Below, one piece after another: positions 20,225 to 32,379 of a stretch of 64,000 nucleotides of DNA. A program made the translations under genes and the position numbers. The notes under the pieces were generated by a model. It ran no database searches. It was not told the DNA's origin and was given only the letters and a program-made list of their open reading frames with translations. Every line of letters starts with the position of its first letter. Positions within the stretch are counted from its first letter, which is position 1. The DNA comes from Conchocele bisecta (lineage: Eukaryota; Mollusca; Bivalvia; Lucinida; Thyasiridae), in NCBI GenBank assembly GCA_029237695.1, contig CM055271.1, forward strand, positions 38,126,462-38,190,461. The letters run 5' to 3'.

Positions 20225-20605
20225 AATTTATACTTAGTGCAAAACGTCACAGGCATATACGGTTACAGCGAGCCACTACTACTATTATTCCAACAAATTG
20301 TCCGGTTAACGCAATCGGTAACGAGCGCGCTTCTCACCAATGCGACACCGGATCAATCCTCGGCAGGGGCAGTGCATGTATGTGAAATGGTATGGTGGTC
20401 GCCAGATCGGACAAGTGGGTTTCCTTCGGGTACTCCGGCTTCCTCCCACATTAATGACCGCCCTTACGCCTTCATCTGTGCCAACAAAAGCATTTGTATA
20501 AGTGCTGTCACGCTTGTTTGTAATCGTTGTAAAATAAATAAAGTTTATTCCAGCAGATTGTGCAACAAGCCACATGCAGATATCTGATCATTTCTTCCAT
20601 CACTA

Positions 20606-21429
20606 TTAAAGGTACACGCCCACTCAGTAGGTTGTAATATAGGAAGACGTTTTGTATTTACCTTTTCGTGTGTTATAGGAATGAATGGCCTTTTTGTGGA
20701 ATTTATCGGGGTATAAACTTGGAAAAGTCGCGGGAATACTGGACGAAGCGATAAAAAATTACAATTTTCGAAAATTGTAATTTGTTAAGGCCTACATCCC
20801 CGATAAATTCCACAAAAAGGCCATTCATTCCTTATAATTCCAGCATTTGAAATAAATTCATCAAGAAAATGTGTTTATTTTCCGTTTTCTTAAGAATGTT
20901 ACTGAAAGTAGTTCGGCGTGAGAGTTTACCGGGATATAAATTTTTGACAGAGACTTGCTACGGGCCAATCAAATGTTAGGGAATTGTGTATATATTTTTG
21001 TGCTGGAATTATTCACCATTATCCCGCGTATTGATTGTCATTTTATATCAGACGTAAAGTTCCACACTGATATCAGGGGCGACAACCGTGTTTCTTTAAA
21101 CTGTTAACGTACATATATATTATTCTCTGTATTTATTATCTGGTGTGCAATGATCCTACTTTATAATCTGCAGAAAATATTATTTTTTCAGGTGACACAT
21201 TTAATTACATGTAGTATAAATAATTTAAGAAATATCATGTCTCATTTACATACGAAAATAGCCTGATACCATCGCGCGTCACTATCAGTAAGATAAATAT
21301 TACTACATGATTATATCCGTATAGCGGACACTTGTAATGTTTAGAACTGGTGGAATAGTCACACAATTATACACTTATTTAATTCTTATAAATAACATTT
21401 GTGCCTACTGAGTGGGAATGTACCTTTAA
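20606..21429. mobile_element. M3 element enlarged by an internal insertion
   Basis: TTAAAGGTACACGCCCACTC at 20606 and GAGTGGGAATGTACCTTTAA at 21429 are the M3 ends, TTAA-flanked. The part from about 21003 to 21420 matches the standard element. The left part holds about 370 bases absent from other copies, including a foldback at about 20676-20830. Confidence 0.75.
20676..20830. repeat. Foldback inside M3
   Basis: GGAATGAATGGCCTTTTTGT pairs with ACAAAAAGGCCATTCATTCC, extending through GGAATTTATCGGGG/CCCCGATAAATTCC, with a central AATTACAATTTTCGAAAATT hairpin. Confidence 0.8.
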
Positions 21430-21781
21430 AATACGCACTGCATCTCCGCATGAATGTTTGATTCGATACATTGCATAACCACAATACGATGCACTAGACC
21501 TTATATCTCTATGGGTGAACACTGTAAATCTCTTCCTGCACACTGAATATATATCTACTATCTGCCGGATGGAGAGGAAATGAAAATGATTAATAGACCA
21601 GACTATGCTATTGCCCCCTGGTAGTATCGCCGTATTCTGCCGATATTGATTTCGAAAATAACGAAAGGAGACAAAAAAAATCATATCTGATGCGGGTATT
21701 CTATTCCGCAAGAATGCTGACTTGCATATGCGCTGAATGTGTGCACGGAAAATACACAGCAGCCTGTGTTATTAGTGCCCT
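21430..21781. other. Unassigned sequence
   Basis: No repeat recognised. A 110-codon minus-strand frame (21711-21379) runs into the M3 end and is not supported as a gene. Confidence 0.35.
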
Positions 21782-22027
21782 GGGGGCCGTTTCACTAAAC
21801 TTCTTACGATTAAAATGTTCGTAAGTGCAAATTTAGGATCGCCTGGAAATATCAATTGATGGATTTACATGTATTGATCATAGGCTGCGGCACATGCAGC
21901 CTATGCTCAATAAATGTAAGTCCAATAATTGTTTACAAGAAAACATTGGTAATGTAAAATTTACAGACCATCATAATTTTGCACTTACGAACATTTTAGT
22001 CGTACGAAGTTTAGTGAAACGGCCCCC
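21782..22027. mobile_element. M1 foldback element
   Basis: GGGGGCCGTTTCACTAAACT and GTTTAGTGAAACGGCCCCC close a standard 246-bp member with centre CATAGGCTGCGGCACATGCAG. Confidence 0.88.
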
Positions 22028-22069
22028 AGATTATCAAGGTTTCTGAACAGTAGTGTCAATGTAAATTCC

Positions 22070-22494
22070 AATGTGTATGGTTACAACAACAACACGTACT
22101 GAAACTTCCAGAATCCCTCCGATTCAAAGTACGTATTAGTTTATGTTGTCCTTATTATGTAACGGATTTTTATGAAATATGGCTGATCAAACGCTTCTTG
22201 CTAAGCTGCATTTGGTGGTCTCGGTACTCGCTACAAACTTTGGTCGTTTTTGCGAAGAATCGATTTCCGTGTCTACTGACACGGAAATCGATTCTTCGCA
22301 AAAGCGACACAAGTATGTGCCGCACTTCCGGGACCACAATGCAGCACACGAGGACGCGTTTCCTGCGCTATATTTCATCAAAATCCCTTGCCTATTAAGG
22401 AAAATATCAAACAATGCTTACTTTGGAGTGGGCACGCTTTTAACACATAAACCATTGTTGTTGTTGTTGTTGTAACCACGTGATCATGCACCTT
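22070..22494. mobile_element. M10 element, copy 1
   Basis: The right end is GTAACCACGTGATCATGCAC CTT and the left keeps only GGTTACAACAACAACAC. The centre is a foldback of GCGAAGAATCGATTTCCGTG and its complement at about 22254-22300. The copy at 60693-61108 keeps both ends. Open frames across the foldback on both strands mirror one another and are not genes. Confidence 0.75.
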
Positions 22495-22495
22495 G

Positions 22496-22592
22496 AATTC
22501 ACAATCAAGCAATTAGATTGTCCAGCTGCTTGATTTCAAACACAATATACAAGTACCCGTATTTTGAAATAAAGATTAGCGCACACGGTAGG
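22496..22592. repeat. M2 fragment (right half)
   Basis: TCACAATCAAGCAATTAGAT, GCTTGATTTCAAACACAATA and AAGATTAGCGCACACGGTAG belong to M2; the left half is absent and M10 abuts it directly. Confidence 0.6.
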
Positions 22593-22699
22593 ATAGTGTG
22601 ATTGTTTTATACACTAATATCACAATGAAAATAAGCGAAAATACGGGCATCATTATCATTATACTAATGTCTGTTTCACAAAACCTGCCCAACTATTAC

Positions 22700-22990
22700 G
22701 GCCATATAAACAATGCAAAAGCAATATTTGTTCGATAATAGTAAATGTTATAAAAACTTATTTATTCGTTCAATATTGATTTTATTGCGAAACATTTTTT
22801 TTTTTTTCTTATTGCATAAATAGTGGGCCGTTTTCAAAATGTAACTTTAGTTTTCTTAGTTAAATCATTTCTAAGCTATCTAGCCAGTGTTTCCTGAGTC
22901 AACTTCCAAAATCTTTCGTTTCTTGACTCTCCCACAGCTCCTCCGCTAAATTCCCATACAGAAATAAATATATAATTTAATGTTATCGAA
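22700..22990. repeat. Dispersed repeat shared with 53230-53480
   Basis: CAATATTGATTTTATTGCGA, GGGCCGTTTTCAAAATGTAAC, AGTTAAATCATTTCTAAGCT and ATCTAGCCAGTGTTTCCTGA correspond to ATCAAATATTGATTTTATTG, CCGATTTTCAAAATCTAACT, AGTTGCATCATTTCCAAGCT and CTAGCCAGGTTTCGGAG in the centre of the large foldback at 53 kb. Only the spacer part of that element is present here. Confidence 0.6.
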
Positions 22991-23466
22991 AGTAAAATTG
23001 TTTTTGCATTGTGTATATAGCCGTAAAATGTGGGCAGGTTTCGTGACACAGACAGTAAAGTAATTCTCTCACTGGCAGTATTGATATTAACATGCGCATA
23101 CATCCTCGGTGACCTTGACCTTGAGTATTTAGAAGTGGGGTGCACATGTATGCGAACCAAATATTATGAAAATCGGTGAATAGGTTAAGCAGTTATTGAG
23201 AAGACAAAACAGAACTTTAACAGAGTTACCTTGTAAACAAGATGAACATAACTCTCAGTGACATTGACCCGATGCATTCAATCAAATTGCTTGATTGCGA
23301 GGTTGCGAAATGCAGTCAATCCCTGAACAGACGGTGTGGTCAAATATTATTGAAATGTGTATTTGCGTAAAACTGTTTTGAGAACAAAACAGAACTTTAA
23401 CGCATTTGCCTTACAAACTAGGTGAACAGACGCCCTTAGTAAAATTGACCTTGTGTGTTCAGGCCT
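22991..23466. other. Old tandem-type sequence with two imperfect ~260-bp copies
   Basis: AGAAGACAAAACAGAACTTTAACAGAGTTACCTTGTAAAC at 23200-23240 recurs as TGAGAACAAAACAGAACTTT plus AACGCATTTGCCTTACAAAC at 23380-23420, each followed by GTGAACA and a CATTGACC or AATTGACCTT word. GACCTTGACCTTGAG occurs at 23111. It resembles the core of the TR elements in style but is not one of them. Confidence 0.4.
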
Positions 23467-23469
23467 GTA

Positions 23470-23770
23470 GCCGATTTCACCAACATTGCAAAGTATACTT
23501 ATCTATCAAAGTATACTTTGAGGGAGTAACCATTTATTTTCCCCGAAATTCATTATGTCATATAGAACTAACGATTGCATATATTTGATGATTAAAAGTA
23601 TGCAGAATTATTATACTGAATTTATTGCATTATCACAGCCATTTTGGCTGTGATAATGTAATAAATTTAGTATAATAAAAATTAAGAAATTTATCCTTAA
23701 ATTGAAAATTTCTCCCTCAAAAAGTATACTTTGCTAGATAAGTATACTTTGCAATGTTGGTGAAATTGGT
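23470..23770. mobile_element. M11 foldback element (~300 bp)
   Basis: GATTTCACCAACATTGCAAA and TTTGCAATGTTGGTGAAATT form the ends; GTATACTTATCTA, CAAAGTATACTTTG and GAGGGAG words pair further in, and the centre is CATTATCACAGCCATTTTGG CTGTGATAATG. Single copy in this window. Confidence 0.85.
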
Positions 23771-23879
23771 GTATATGCTAAACAAAACACCATCACTATA
23801 CACATATTGCGGTCAAATAGTATTGAAATCAGCGAAGTGGTTCATAAGTTAATAACACATGACATGTGTTACATGCACT

Positions 23880-23915
23880 AACGTACGTACGTACGTACAT
23901 AATTACGTACATGTA
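23880..23915. repeat. ACGT microsatellite
   Basis: ACGTACGTACGTACGTAC followed by ATAATTACGTACATG. This tetranucleotide also marks the tails of TR-A; here no tail follows. Confidence 0.8.
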
Positions 23916-23961
23916 GATGGACAAACGCTACATCACTCGTGTTTATCGGCGAGGGGATAGC

Positions 23962-24217
23962 TACGGAGCCCCGCAGGGGACGTGGATTTTTAGTATTAAT
24001 TCGTTCCCACGAAATAACAATTAGTTCCCTCGAATTAACTATTCGTTCCCACGAAATGACAATTCGTTCCCTCGAATTAACAATTCGTTCCCACGATATA
24101 ACAATTCGTTACCACGAATTAACAATTCGTTCCCGTGGGAACGAATTGTAATTTCGTGGGAACGAATTGTTAAATTGAGGGAACGGATTGTTATTTCGTG
24201 GGAACGAATTAATTAAA
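23962..24217 (+). mobile_element. M5 element, right end lost
   Basis: TACGGAGCCCCGCAGGGGAC at the left, then AATTCGTTCCC/ACGAATT units, inverting at about 24134 (CCCGTGGGAACG). The right arm stops after GTGGGAACGAATTAATTAAA and runs straight into a TR-A head, so the right end has been lost or split away. Confidence 0.8.
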
Positions 24218-24534
24218 CTAGATGGCCGCGGCCTGCATGTCGCGCCTTGTGGCGAGGCATGGACACTAAAAAAAAGATATAGTATAACGAAAAACTTAAC
24301 CAAAAAACTTAACCAAAAACTTTAACCAAAAAAGCTTAACCAAAAAACTTAACCAAAAAACTTAACCAAAAACTGTCACCAATATTCTTAACCAAAAACT
24401 TCAAAGTAATTTGACCTTGACATTGGGCACAGGGGCCGCACGGGAGGGGTAGAATGAAAATATAGATGATGATAAACACCCATATGAAGTTTCAAGGTAA
24501 TGGGCAAAGCAGTTGCAGAGATACAGTATAACAA
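24218..24534 (+). mobile_element. TR-A head and first core monomers
   Basis: The TR-A head is ACTAGATGGCCGCGGCCTGC ATGTCGCGCCTTGTGGCGAG followed by GGACACTAAAAAAAAGATAT. It contains the palindrome GGCCGCGGCC and a CGCC-TTGT-GGCG hairpin. The core monomer follows: a variable run of AACTTAACCAAAA words, then a conserved ~150-bp block (CTTCAAAGTAATTTGACCTT, GGGCACAGGGGCCGCACGGG, AGAATGAAAATATAGATGAT, GTTTCAAGGTAATGGGCAAA, GCAGTTGCAGAGATATAGTA). This array breaks off at 24534 where a TR-B head begins. Confidence 0.85.
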
Positions 24535-24774
24535 ACAAGAGCTGTAGGAGAACAGCATAGCTCGACTACGAGGGTTGTCGATGTACACATAGCTTGACAA
24601 AGAAGGTGGCTGCGGCCTGCATAAAAACCTTAACCAAGGTTGACTAAAAACATTAACCAAGGGATTATTGATGTACGTCACTAGGAGATAAAGTTTTCCA
24701 AGTATGTAGGCCCAGGAGTATTCCATATACAAGCCTGACTAAAAACCTTAACCAAGGTTGAGTAACTAGATGGC
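24535..24774 (+). mobile_element. TR-B head and partial core inside the TR-A block
   Basis: ACAAGAGCTGTAGGAGAACA through CTTGACAAAGAAGGTGGC is the TR-B head, followed by one and a half core units, ending ACCAAGGTTGAGTA directly at the next TR-A head. Confidence 0.85.
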
Positions 24775-25863
24775 CGCGGCCTGCATGTCGCGCCTTGTGG
24801 CGAGGCATGGACACTAAAAAAAAGATATAGTATAACGAAAAATTTAATCAAAAAACTTAAGCAAAAATTTTAACCGGCCACACGTACGTACGTACATACG
24901 TACGTACGAAAAAGTGCCGACTATATCGCGCTTTCCGCAAGCGGGCGTGAAAAAAACTAGATGATGATAAACACCCATGTGAAGTTTCAAGGTAATGGAC
25001 AAAGCAGTTGCAGAGATATAGTACAGAAAAAATTTAACCAAGAAACTTAACCCAAAACTTTAACCAAAAAACTTAACCAAAAAACTTAACCAAACACTTT
25101 TAACCAAAAAACTTCAAAGTAATTTGACCTTGACATTGGGCACAGGGGCCGCACGGGAGGGGGTAGAATGAAAATATAGATGATGATAAACACCCATGTG
25201 AAGTTTTCAAGGTAATGGGCAAAGCAGTTGCAGAGATATAGTATAACGAAACACTTTGACCAAAAAACTTAACCAAAAACTTTAACCAAAAAACTTAACC
25301 AAAAACTTCAAAGTAATTTGACCTTGACATTGGGAACAGGGGCCGCACGGGAGGGGGGTAGAATGAAAATATAGATGATGATAAACACCCATGTGAAGTT
25401 TCAAGGTAATGGGCAAAGCAGTTGCAGAGATATAGTACAGAAAAAATTTAACCATTAAAAACAAAAAACCTTAACCAAAAACAATTTTAACCAAAAAACT
25501 TAACCAAAAAGTAACCACATAACACACTTCTAAGTAATGACCTGACTAATTGGGCAAACAGGGGCGCACGGGAGGGGGTTAGGGAATGAAAATATAGACG
25601 ATGGGGAATGGGCAAACACACGTTTGAATTTCAAGGTAATGGGCACAGCTAGTTGCATGAGATATGTAGTAACGACTACGAAAAAACTTTAACCAAAAAC
25701 TTTAACCAAAAAACTTAACCAAAAACTTTAACCAAAGAACTTAACCAAAAACTTTAACCAAAAAACTTAACCAAACAACTTAACCAAAAACTTTAAGCGG
25801 ACACACGTACGTACGTACGAACATACGTACGTGCGTACGTACGTACGTACGCCAAAGTGCCGA
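24775..25863 (+). mobile_element. TR-A unit with internal and terminal tails
   Basis: A new head at 24775 is followed after only ~100 bases by a complete tail (24880-24952: ACGTACGTACGTACATACGT then GACTATATCGCGCTTTCCGC), giving a near-minimal element. The core resumes at 24957 in mid-monomer (ACTAGATGATGATAAACACC) and runs for four monomers to a second microsatellite at 25801-25852. The tail hairpin there is cut after GTGCCGACT. Confidence 0.85.
25501..25690 (+). repeat. Damaged TR-A monomer
   Basis: Many indels relative to neighbours (AGTAACCACATAACACACTT, GGGCGCACGGGAGGGGGTTAG, GCACAGCTAGTTGCATGAGA). Probably poor consensus rather than biology, since flanking units are near identical to the family. 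Confidence 0.5.
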
Positions 25864-26487
25864 CTTAACCAAGGGGAATTAAGTAAGTAATTTAAGGTTA
25901 AATGTAGGTCAAGGTCAAATATAGGTCAGGGGTTGTTGATGTACATCACTAGGAGATGAAGTTGTCCAAGTATGGTTGGTGTAGGGCCATGAGTATTCCA
26001 TCTACAAGCTTGACTAAAAACCTTAACCAAAGAGAATTAAGTAAGTAATTCAAGAGGAAATGTAGGTGATGGTCAAATATAGATCAGGGGTTATTGCAAG
26101 TATGGTGTCTGTATGCACAAAAGTATTCCATGTACAAGCTTGAGTAAAAAGCTTAACCAAGGTCGAGTAAAAAGCCTTAACCAAGGGGAATTAACTAAGT
26201 AATTCAAGGTTAAATGTAGGTCAAGGTCAAATATAGGTCAGGGGTTGTTGATGTACATCACTAGGAGATGAAGTTGTCCAAGTATGGTTTGTGTAGGGCC
26301 AGGAGTATTCCATATACAAGCTTGACTAAAAACCTTACCCAAGGGGAAATAACTAAGTAATTAAAGGTTAAATGTAGGTCAAGGTCAAATATAGATCAGG
26401 GATTATTGATGTACATCACTAGGAGATGAAGTTGTCCAAGTATGGTTCGTGTAGGGCCATGAGTATTCCATCTACAAGCTTGACTAA
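25864..26487 (+). mobile_element. TR-B core fused to a TR-A tail, copy 1
   Basis: The junction GCCAAAGTGCCGACTTAACC joins the TR-A tail to the middle of a TR-B core unit with the shared word ACTTAACC. Four TR-B units follow, ending CAAGCTTGACTA against a TR-A head. One unit lacks about 30 bases at 26095 compared with copy 2. Confidence 0.85.
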
Positions 26488-26963
26488 CTAGATGGCCGCG
26501 GCCTGCATGTCGCTCCTTGTGGCGAGGCATGGACACTAAACAAAAAGATATAGTATAACGAAAAACTTTAACGAAAAATCTTAACCAAAAAACTTAACCA
26601 AAAACTTTAACCAAAAAACTTAACCAAAAACTTCAAAGTAATTTGACCTTGACATTGGGCACAGGGGCCGCACGGGAGGGGGGTAGAATGAAAATATAGA
26701 TGATGATAAACACCCATGTGAAGTTTCAAGGTAATGGGCAAAGCAGTTGCAGAGATATAGTATAACAAAAAAATTTAACCAAAAAACTTAACCAAAAAAC
26801 TTAACCAAAAAACTTAACCAAAAACTTTAACCAAAGAACTTAACCAAAAACTTTAACCAAAAAACTTAACCAAACAACTTAACCAAAAACTTTAAGCGGA
26901 CACACGTACGTACGTACGAACATACGTACGTGCGTACGTACGTACGTACGCCAAAGTGCCGAC
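26488..26963 (+). mobile_element. TR-A head, core and microsatellite
   Basis: Head at 26488, two monomers, a long run of AACTTAACCAAA words, then ACGTACGTACGTACGAACAT at 26900 and a tail cut at the same base as in the previous copy. Confidence 0.85.
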
Positions 26964-27612
26964 TTAACCAAGGGGAATTAAGTAAGTAATTTAAGGTTAA
27001 ATGTAGGTCAAGGTCAAATATAGGTCAGGGGTTGTTGATGTACATCACTAGGAGATGAAGTTGTCCAAGTATGGTTGGTGTAGGGCCATGAGTATTCCAT
27101 CTACAAGCTTGACTAAAAACCTTAACCAAAGAGAATTAAGTAAGTAATCCAAGAGGAAATGTAGGTGATGGTCAAATATAGATCAGGGGTTATTGATGTA
27201 TATCACTATGACAAAAGGTTGTGCAAGTATGGTGTCTGTATGCACAAAAGTATTCCATGTACGAGCTTGAGTAAAAAGCTTAACCAAGGTCGAGTAAAAA
27301 CCTTAACCAAGGGAATTAACTAAGTAATTCAAGGTTAAATGTAGGTCAAGGTCAAATATAGGTCAGGGGTTGTTGATGTACATCACTAGGAGATGCAGTT
27401 GTCCAAGTATGGTTTGTGTAGGGCCAGAAGTATTCCATATACAAGCTTGACTAAAAACCTTACCCAAGGGGAAATAACTAAGTAATTAAAGGTTAAATGT
27501 AGGTCAAGGTCAAATATAGATCAGGGATTATTGATGTATATCACTAGGAGATGAAGTTGTCCAAGTATGGTTCGTGTAGAGCCATGAGTATTCCATCTAC
27601 AAGCTTGACTAA
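26964..27612 (+). mobile_element. TR-B core fused to a TR-A tail, copy 2
   Basis: Same fusion and same four TR-B units as 25864-26487, about 1.1 kb further on. The identical junction shows that the fused product, not just its parts, was duplicated. Confidence 0.87.
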
Positions 27613-29362
27613 CTAGATGGCCGCGGCCTGCATGTCGCGCCTTGTGGCGAGGCATGGACACTAAAAAAAAAGATATAGTATAACGAAAAAATTTAACGAA
27701 AAATCTTAACCAATAAACTTAACCAAAAACTTTAACCAAAAAACTTAACCAAAAACTTCAAAGTTATTTGACCTTGACATTGGGCACAGGGGCCGCACGG
27801 GAGGGGGGTAGAATGAAAATATAGATGATGATAAACACCCATGTGAAGTTTCAAGGTAATGGGCAAAGCAGTTGCAGAGATATAGTATAACAAAAAAATT
27901 TAACCAAAAAACTTAACCGAAAAACTTAACCAAAAACTTTAACCAAGGAAGTTAACCAAAAACTTCAAAGTAATTTGACCTTGACATTGGGCACAGGGGC
28001 CGCACGGGAGGGGGGTAGAATGAAAATATAGATGATGATAAACACCCATATGAAGTTTCAAGGTAATGGGCAAAGCAGTTGCAGAGATATAGTATCACGA
28101 AAAACATTAACCAACAAACTTAACCAAAAAACTTAACCAAAAACTTTAACCAAAAACTTTAACCAAAAAACTTAACCAAAAACTTCAAAGTAATTTGACC
28201 TTGACATTGGGCACAGGGGCCGCACGGAAGAAGGGTAACCACAAAACTTAACGAAAAAACTTAACCAAAAACTTTAACCAAAGAACTTAACCAAAAACTT
28301 CAAAGTAATTTGACCTTGACATTGGTCACATGGGCCGCACGGGAGGGGGGTGGAAAGAAAATATAGATGATGATAAACACCCATATGAAGTTTCAAGGTA
28401 ATGGGCAAAGCACTTGCAGAGATATAGTATAACAAAAAACTTTAACCAAAAAACGTAACCAAAAAACTTAACCAAATACTTTAACCAAAGAACTTAACCA
28501 AAAACTTCAAAGTAATTTGACACAGGGGCCGCACGGGAGGGGGCTAGAATGAAAATGTAGATGATGATAAACACCCATGTGAACTTTCAAGATAATGGGC
28601 AAAGCAGTTGCAGAGATATAGTATAACAAAAAACTTTAACCAAAAAACTTAGCCAAAAAACTTAACCAAAAACTTTAACCACAAAACTTAACCAGAAAAC
28701 TTAACCAAAAACTTTAACCAAAGAACTTAACCAAAAACTTCAAAGTAATTTGACCTTGACATTGGGCACAGGGGCCGCACGGGAGGGGGGTAGAATGAAA
28801 ATATAGATGATGATAAACACCCACATGAACTTTCAAGGTAATGGGCAAAGCAGTTGCAGAGATATGGTATCACGAAAAACTTTAACCAACAAACTTAATC
28901 AAAAAAATTAACCAAAAACTTTATCCAAAAACTTTAACCAAAAAACTTAACCAAAAACTTCAAAGTAATTTGACCTTGACATTGGGCACAGGGGCCTCAC
29001 GGAAGGGGGATAGAATGAAAACATACATGATGATAAACACCCATGTGAAATTTCAAGGTAATGGGCAAAGCAGTTGCAGAGATATAGTATAACGAAAAAC
29101 TTTAACCAAAAACTTTAACCAAAAAACTTAAACAAAAACTTCAAAGTAATTTGACCTTGACATTGGGCACAGGGGCAGCGCGGGAGGGGGGTAGAATGAA
29201 AATATAGATGATGATAAACACCCATGTGAAGTTTCAAGGTAATGGGCAAAGCAGTTGCAGAGATATAGTATAACAAAAATCTTTAACCGAAAAACTTAAC
29301 CAAAAACTTTAACCACAAAACTTAACCAAAAAACTTAACCAAAAAAACTTTAACCAAAGAAC

Positions 29363-31192
29363 TTAACCAAAAACTTCAAAGTAATTTGACCTTGACATTG
29401 GGCACATGGGCCGCACGGGAGGGGGGTGGAATGAAAATATAGATGATGATAAACACCCATGTGAAGGTTCAAGGTAATGGGCAAAGCACTTGCAGAGATA
29501 TAGTATAACAAAAAACTTTAACCAAAAAACGTAACCAAAAAACTTAACCAAATACTTTAACCAAAGAACTTAACCAAAAACTTCAAAGTAATTTGACCTT
29601 GACATTGATCACATGGGCCGCACGGGAGGGGGGTGGAATGAAAATATAGATGATGATAAACACCCATATGAAGTTTCAAGGTAATGGGCAAAGCAGTTGC
29701 AGAGATATAGTATAAAAAAAACTTTAACCAAAAAACTTTAACCAAAAAAACTTAACCAAAAACTTTAACCAAAAAACCAAAAAAACTTAACCAAAAACTT
29801 CAAAGTAATTTGACCTTGACATTGGGCACAGGGGCCGCACGGGAGGGGGCTAGAATGAAAATGTAGATGATGATAAACACCCATGTGAACTTTCAAGGTA
29901 ATGGGCCAAAGCAGTTGCAGATATAGTATCACGAAAAACTTTAACCAGCAAACTTAACCAAAAAACTTAACCAAAAACTTTATCCAAAAACTTTAACAAA
30001 AAAACACTTAACCAAAAACTTCAAAGTAATTTGACCTTGACATTGGGCACAGGGGGCCGCACGGAAGGGGGATAGAATGAAAACATAGATGATGATAAAC
30101 ACCCATGTGAAGTTTCAAGGTAATGGCAAAGCAGTTGCAGAGATATAGTTTAAACGAAAAACTTTAACCAAAAACTTTAACCAAAACATTAAACAAAAAC
30201 TTCAAAGTAATTTGACCTTGACATTGGGCACAGGGGCAGCACGGAGGGTGGTAGAATGAAAATATAGATGATGATAAACACCCATGTGAAGTTTCAAGGT
30301 AATGGGCAAAGCAGTTGCAGAGATATAGTATAACGAAAAACTTTAACCAAAAACTTTAACCAAATAACTTAACCAAAAACTTCAAAGTAATTTGACCTTG
30401 ACATTGGGCACAGGGGCAGCACGGGAGGGGGGTAGAATGAAAATATAGATGATGATAAACACCCATGTGAAGTTTCAAGGTAATGGGCAAAGCAGTTGCA
30501 GAGATATAGTAAAACGAAAAACTTTAACCAAAAAACTTAACCGAAAAACTTAACCAAAAACTTTAACCAAGGAAGTTAACCAAAAACTTCAAAGTAATTT
30601 GACCTTGACATTGGGCACAGGGGGGCCGCACGGGAGGGGCTAGAATGAAAATATAGATGATGATAAACACCCATGTGAAGTTTCAAGGTAATGGGCAAAG
30701 CTGTTGCAGAGATATAGTAATAACAAAAAACGTTAACCAAAAAACTTAACCAAAACTTTAACCACAAAACTTAACCAAAAAACTTAACCAAAAACTTTAA
30801 CCAAAGAACTTAACCAAAAACTTCAAAGTAATTTGACCTTGACATTGGGCACATGGGCCGCACGGGAGGGGGGTGGAATGAAAATATAGATGATGATAAA
30901 CACCCATGTGAAGGTTCAAGGTAATGGGCAAAGCACTTGCAGAGATATAGTATAACAAAAAACTTTAACCAAAAAACGTAACCAAAAAACTTAACCAAAT
31001 ACTTTAACCAAAGAACTTAACCAAAAACTTCAAAGTAATTTGACCTTGACATTGATCACATGGGCCGCACGGGAGGGGGGTGGAATGAAAATATAGATGA
31101 TGATAAACACCCATATGAAGTTTCAAGGTAATGGGCAAAGCAGTTGCAGAGATATAGTTTAAAAAAAACTTTAACCAAAAAACTTTAACCAA
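29363..31192 (+). repeat. 1,447-bp higher-order repeat within the TR-A array
   Basis: The translations of 29551-29363 and 30998-30810 are identical, and those of 29745-29557 and 31192-31004 differ at one residue, both at a shift of 1,447. The marker CATTGATCACATGGG occurs at about 29603 and 31050. Confidence 0.85.
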
Positions 31193-32379
31193 AAAACTTA
31201 ACCAAAAACTTTAACCAAAAAACTTAACCAAAAACTTCAAAGTAATTTGACCTTGACATTGGGCACAGGGGCCGCACGGGAGGGGGCTAGAATGAAAATG
31301 TAGATGATGTAAACACCCATGTGAACTTTCAAGTAATGGGCAAAGCAGTTGCAGAGATATAGTATCACGAAAAACTTTAACCAGCAAACTTAACCAAAAA
31401 ACTTAACCAAAAACTTTATCCAAAACTTTAACCAAAAACTTAACCAAAAACTTCAAAGTAATTTGACCTTGACATTGGGCACAGGGGGCCGCACGGAAGG
31501 GGGATAGAATGAAAACATAGATTGATGATAAACACCCATGTGAAGTTTCAAGGTAATGGGCCAAAGCAGTGTTGCAGAGATATAGTTTAACGAAAAACTT
31601 TAACCAAAAACTTTAACCAAAAAACTTAAACAAAAACTTCAAAGTAATTTGACCTTGACATTGGGCACAGGGGCAGCACGGGAGGGTGGTAGAATGAAAA
31701 TATAGATGATGATAAACACCCATGTGAAGTTTCAAGGTAATGGGCAAAGCAGTTGCAGAGATATAGTATAACGAAAAACTTTAACCAAAAACTTTAACCA
31801 AATAACTTAACCAAAAACTTCAAAGTAATTTGACCTTGACATTGGGCATAGGGGCAGCACGGGAGGGGGGTAGAATGAAAATATAGATGATGATAAACAC
31901 CCATGTGAAGTTTCAAGGTAATGGGCAAAGCAGTTGCAGAGATATAGTATAACGAAAAACTTTAACCAAAAATCTTAACCAAAAACCTTAACCAAAAACT
32001 TTAACCAAAAAACTTAACCAAAAACTTTAACCAAAGAACTTAACCAAAAACTTCAAAGTAATTTGACCTTGACATTGGGCACAGGGGCCGCACAGGAGGG
32101 GGTGAACTTTAAAAAAAAAACTTAACCAAAAACTTCAAAGTAATTTGACCTTGACATTGGGCACAGGGGCCGCACGGGAAGGGGTAGAATGAAAACACAG
32201 ATGATGATAAACACCCATGTGAAGTCTCAAGGTAATGGGCAAAGTAGTTGCAGAGATATAGTATAACGAAAAACTTTAACCAAAAAACTTAACCAAAAAA
32301 ATTAACCAAAAACTTTAACCAAAGAACTTAACCAAAAACTTCAAATTAATTTGACCTTGACATTGGGCACGGGGGGCCG

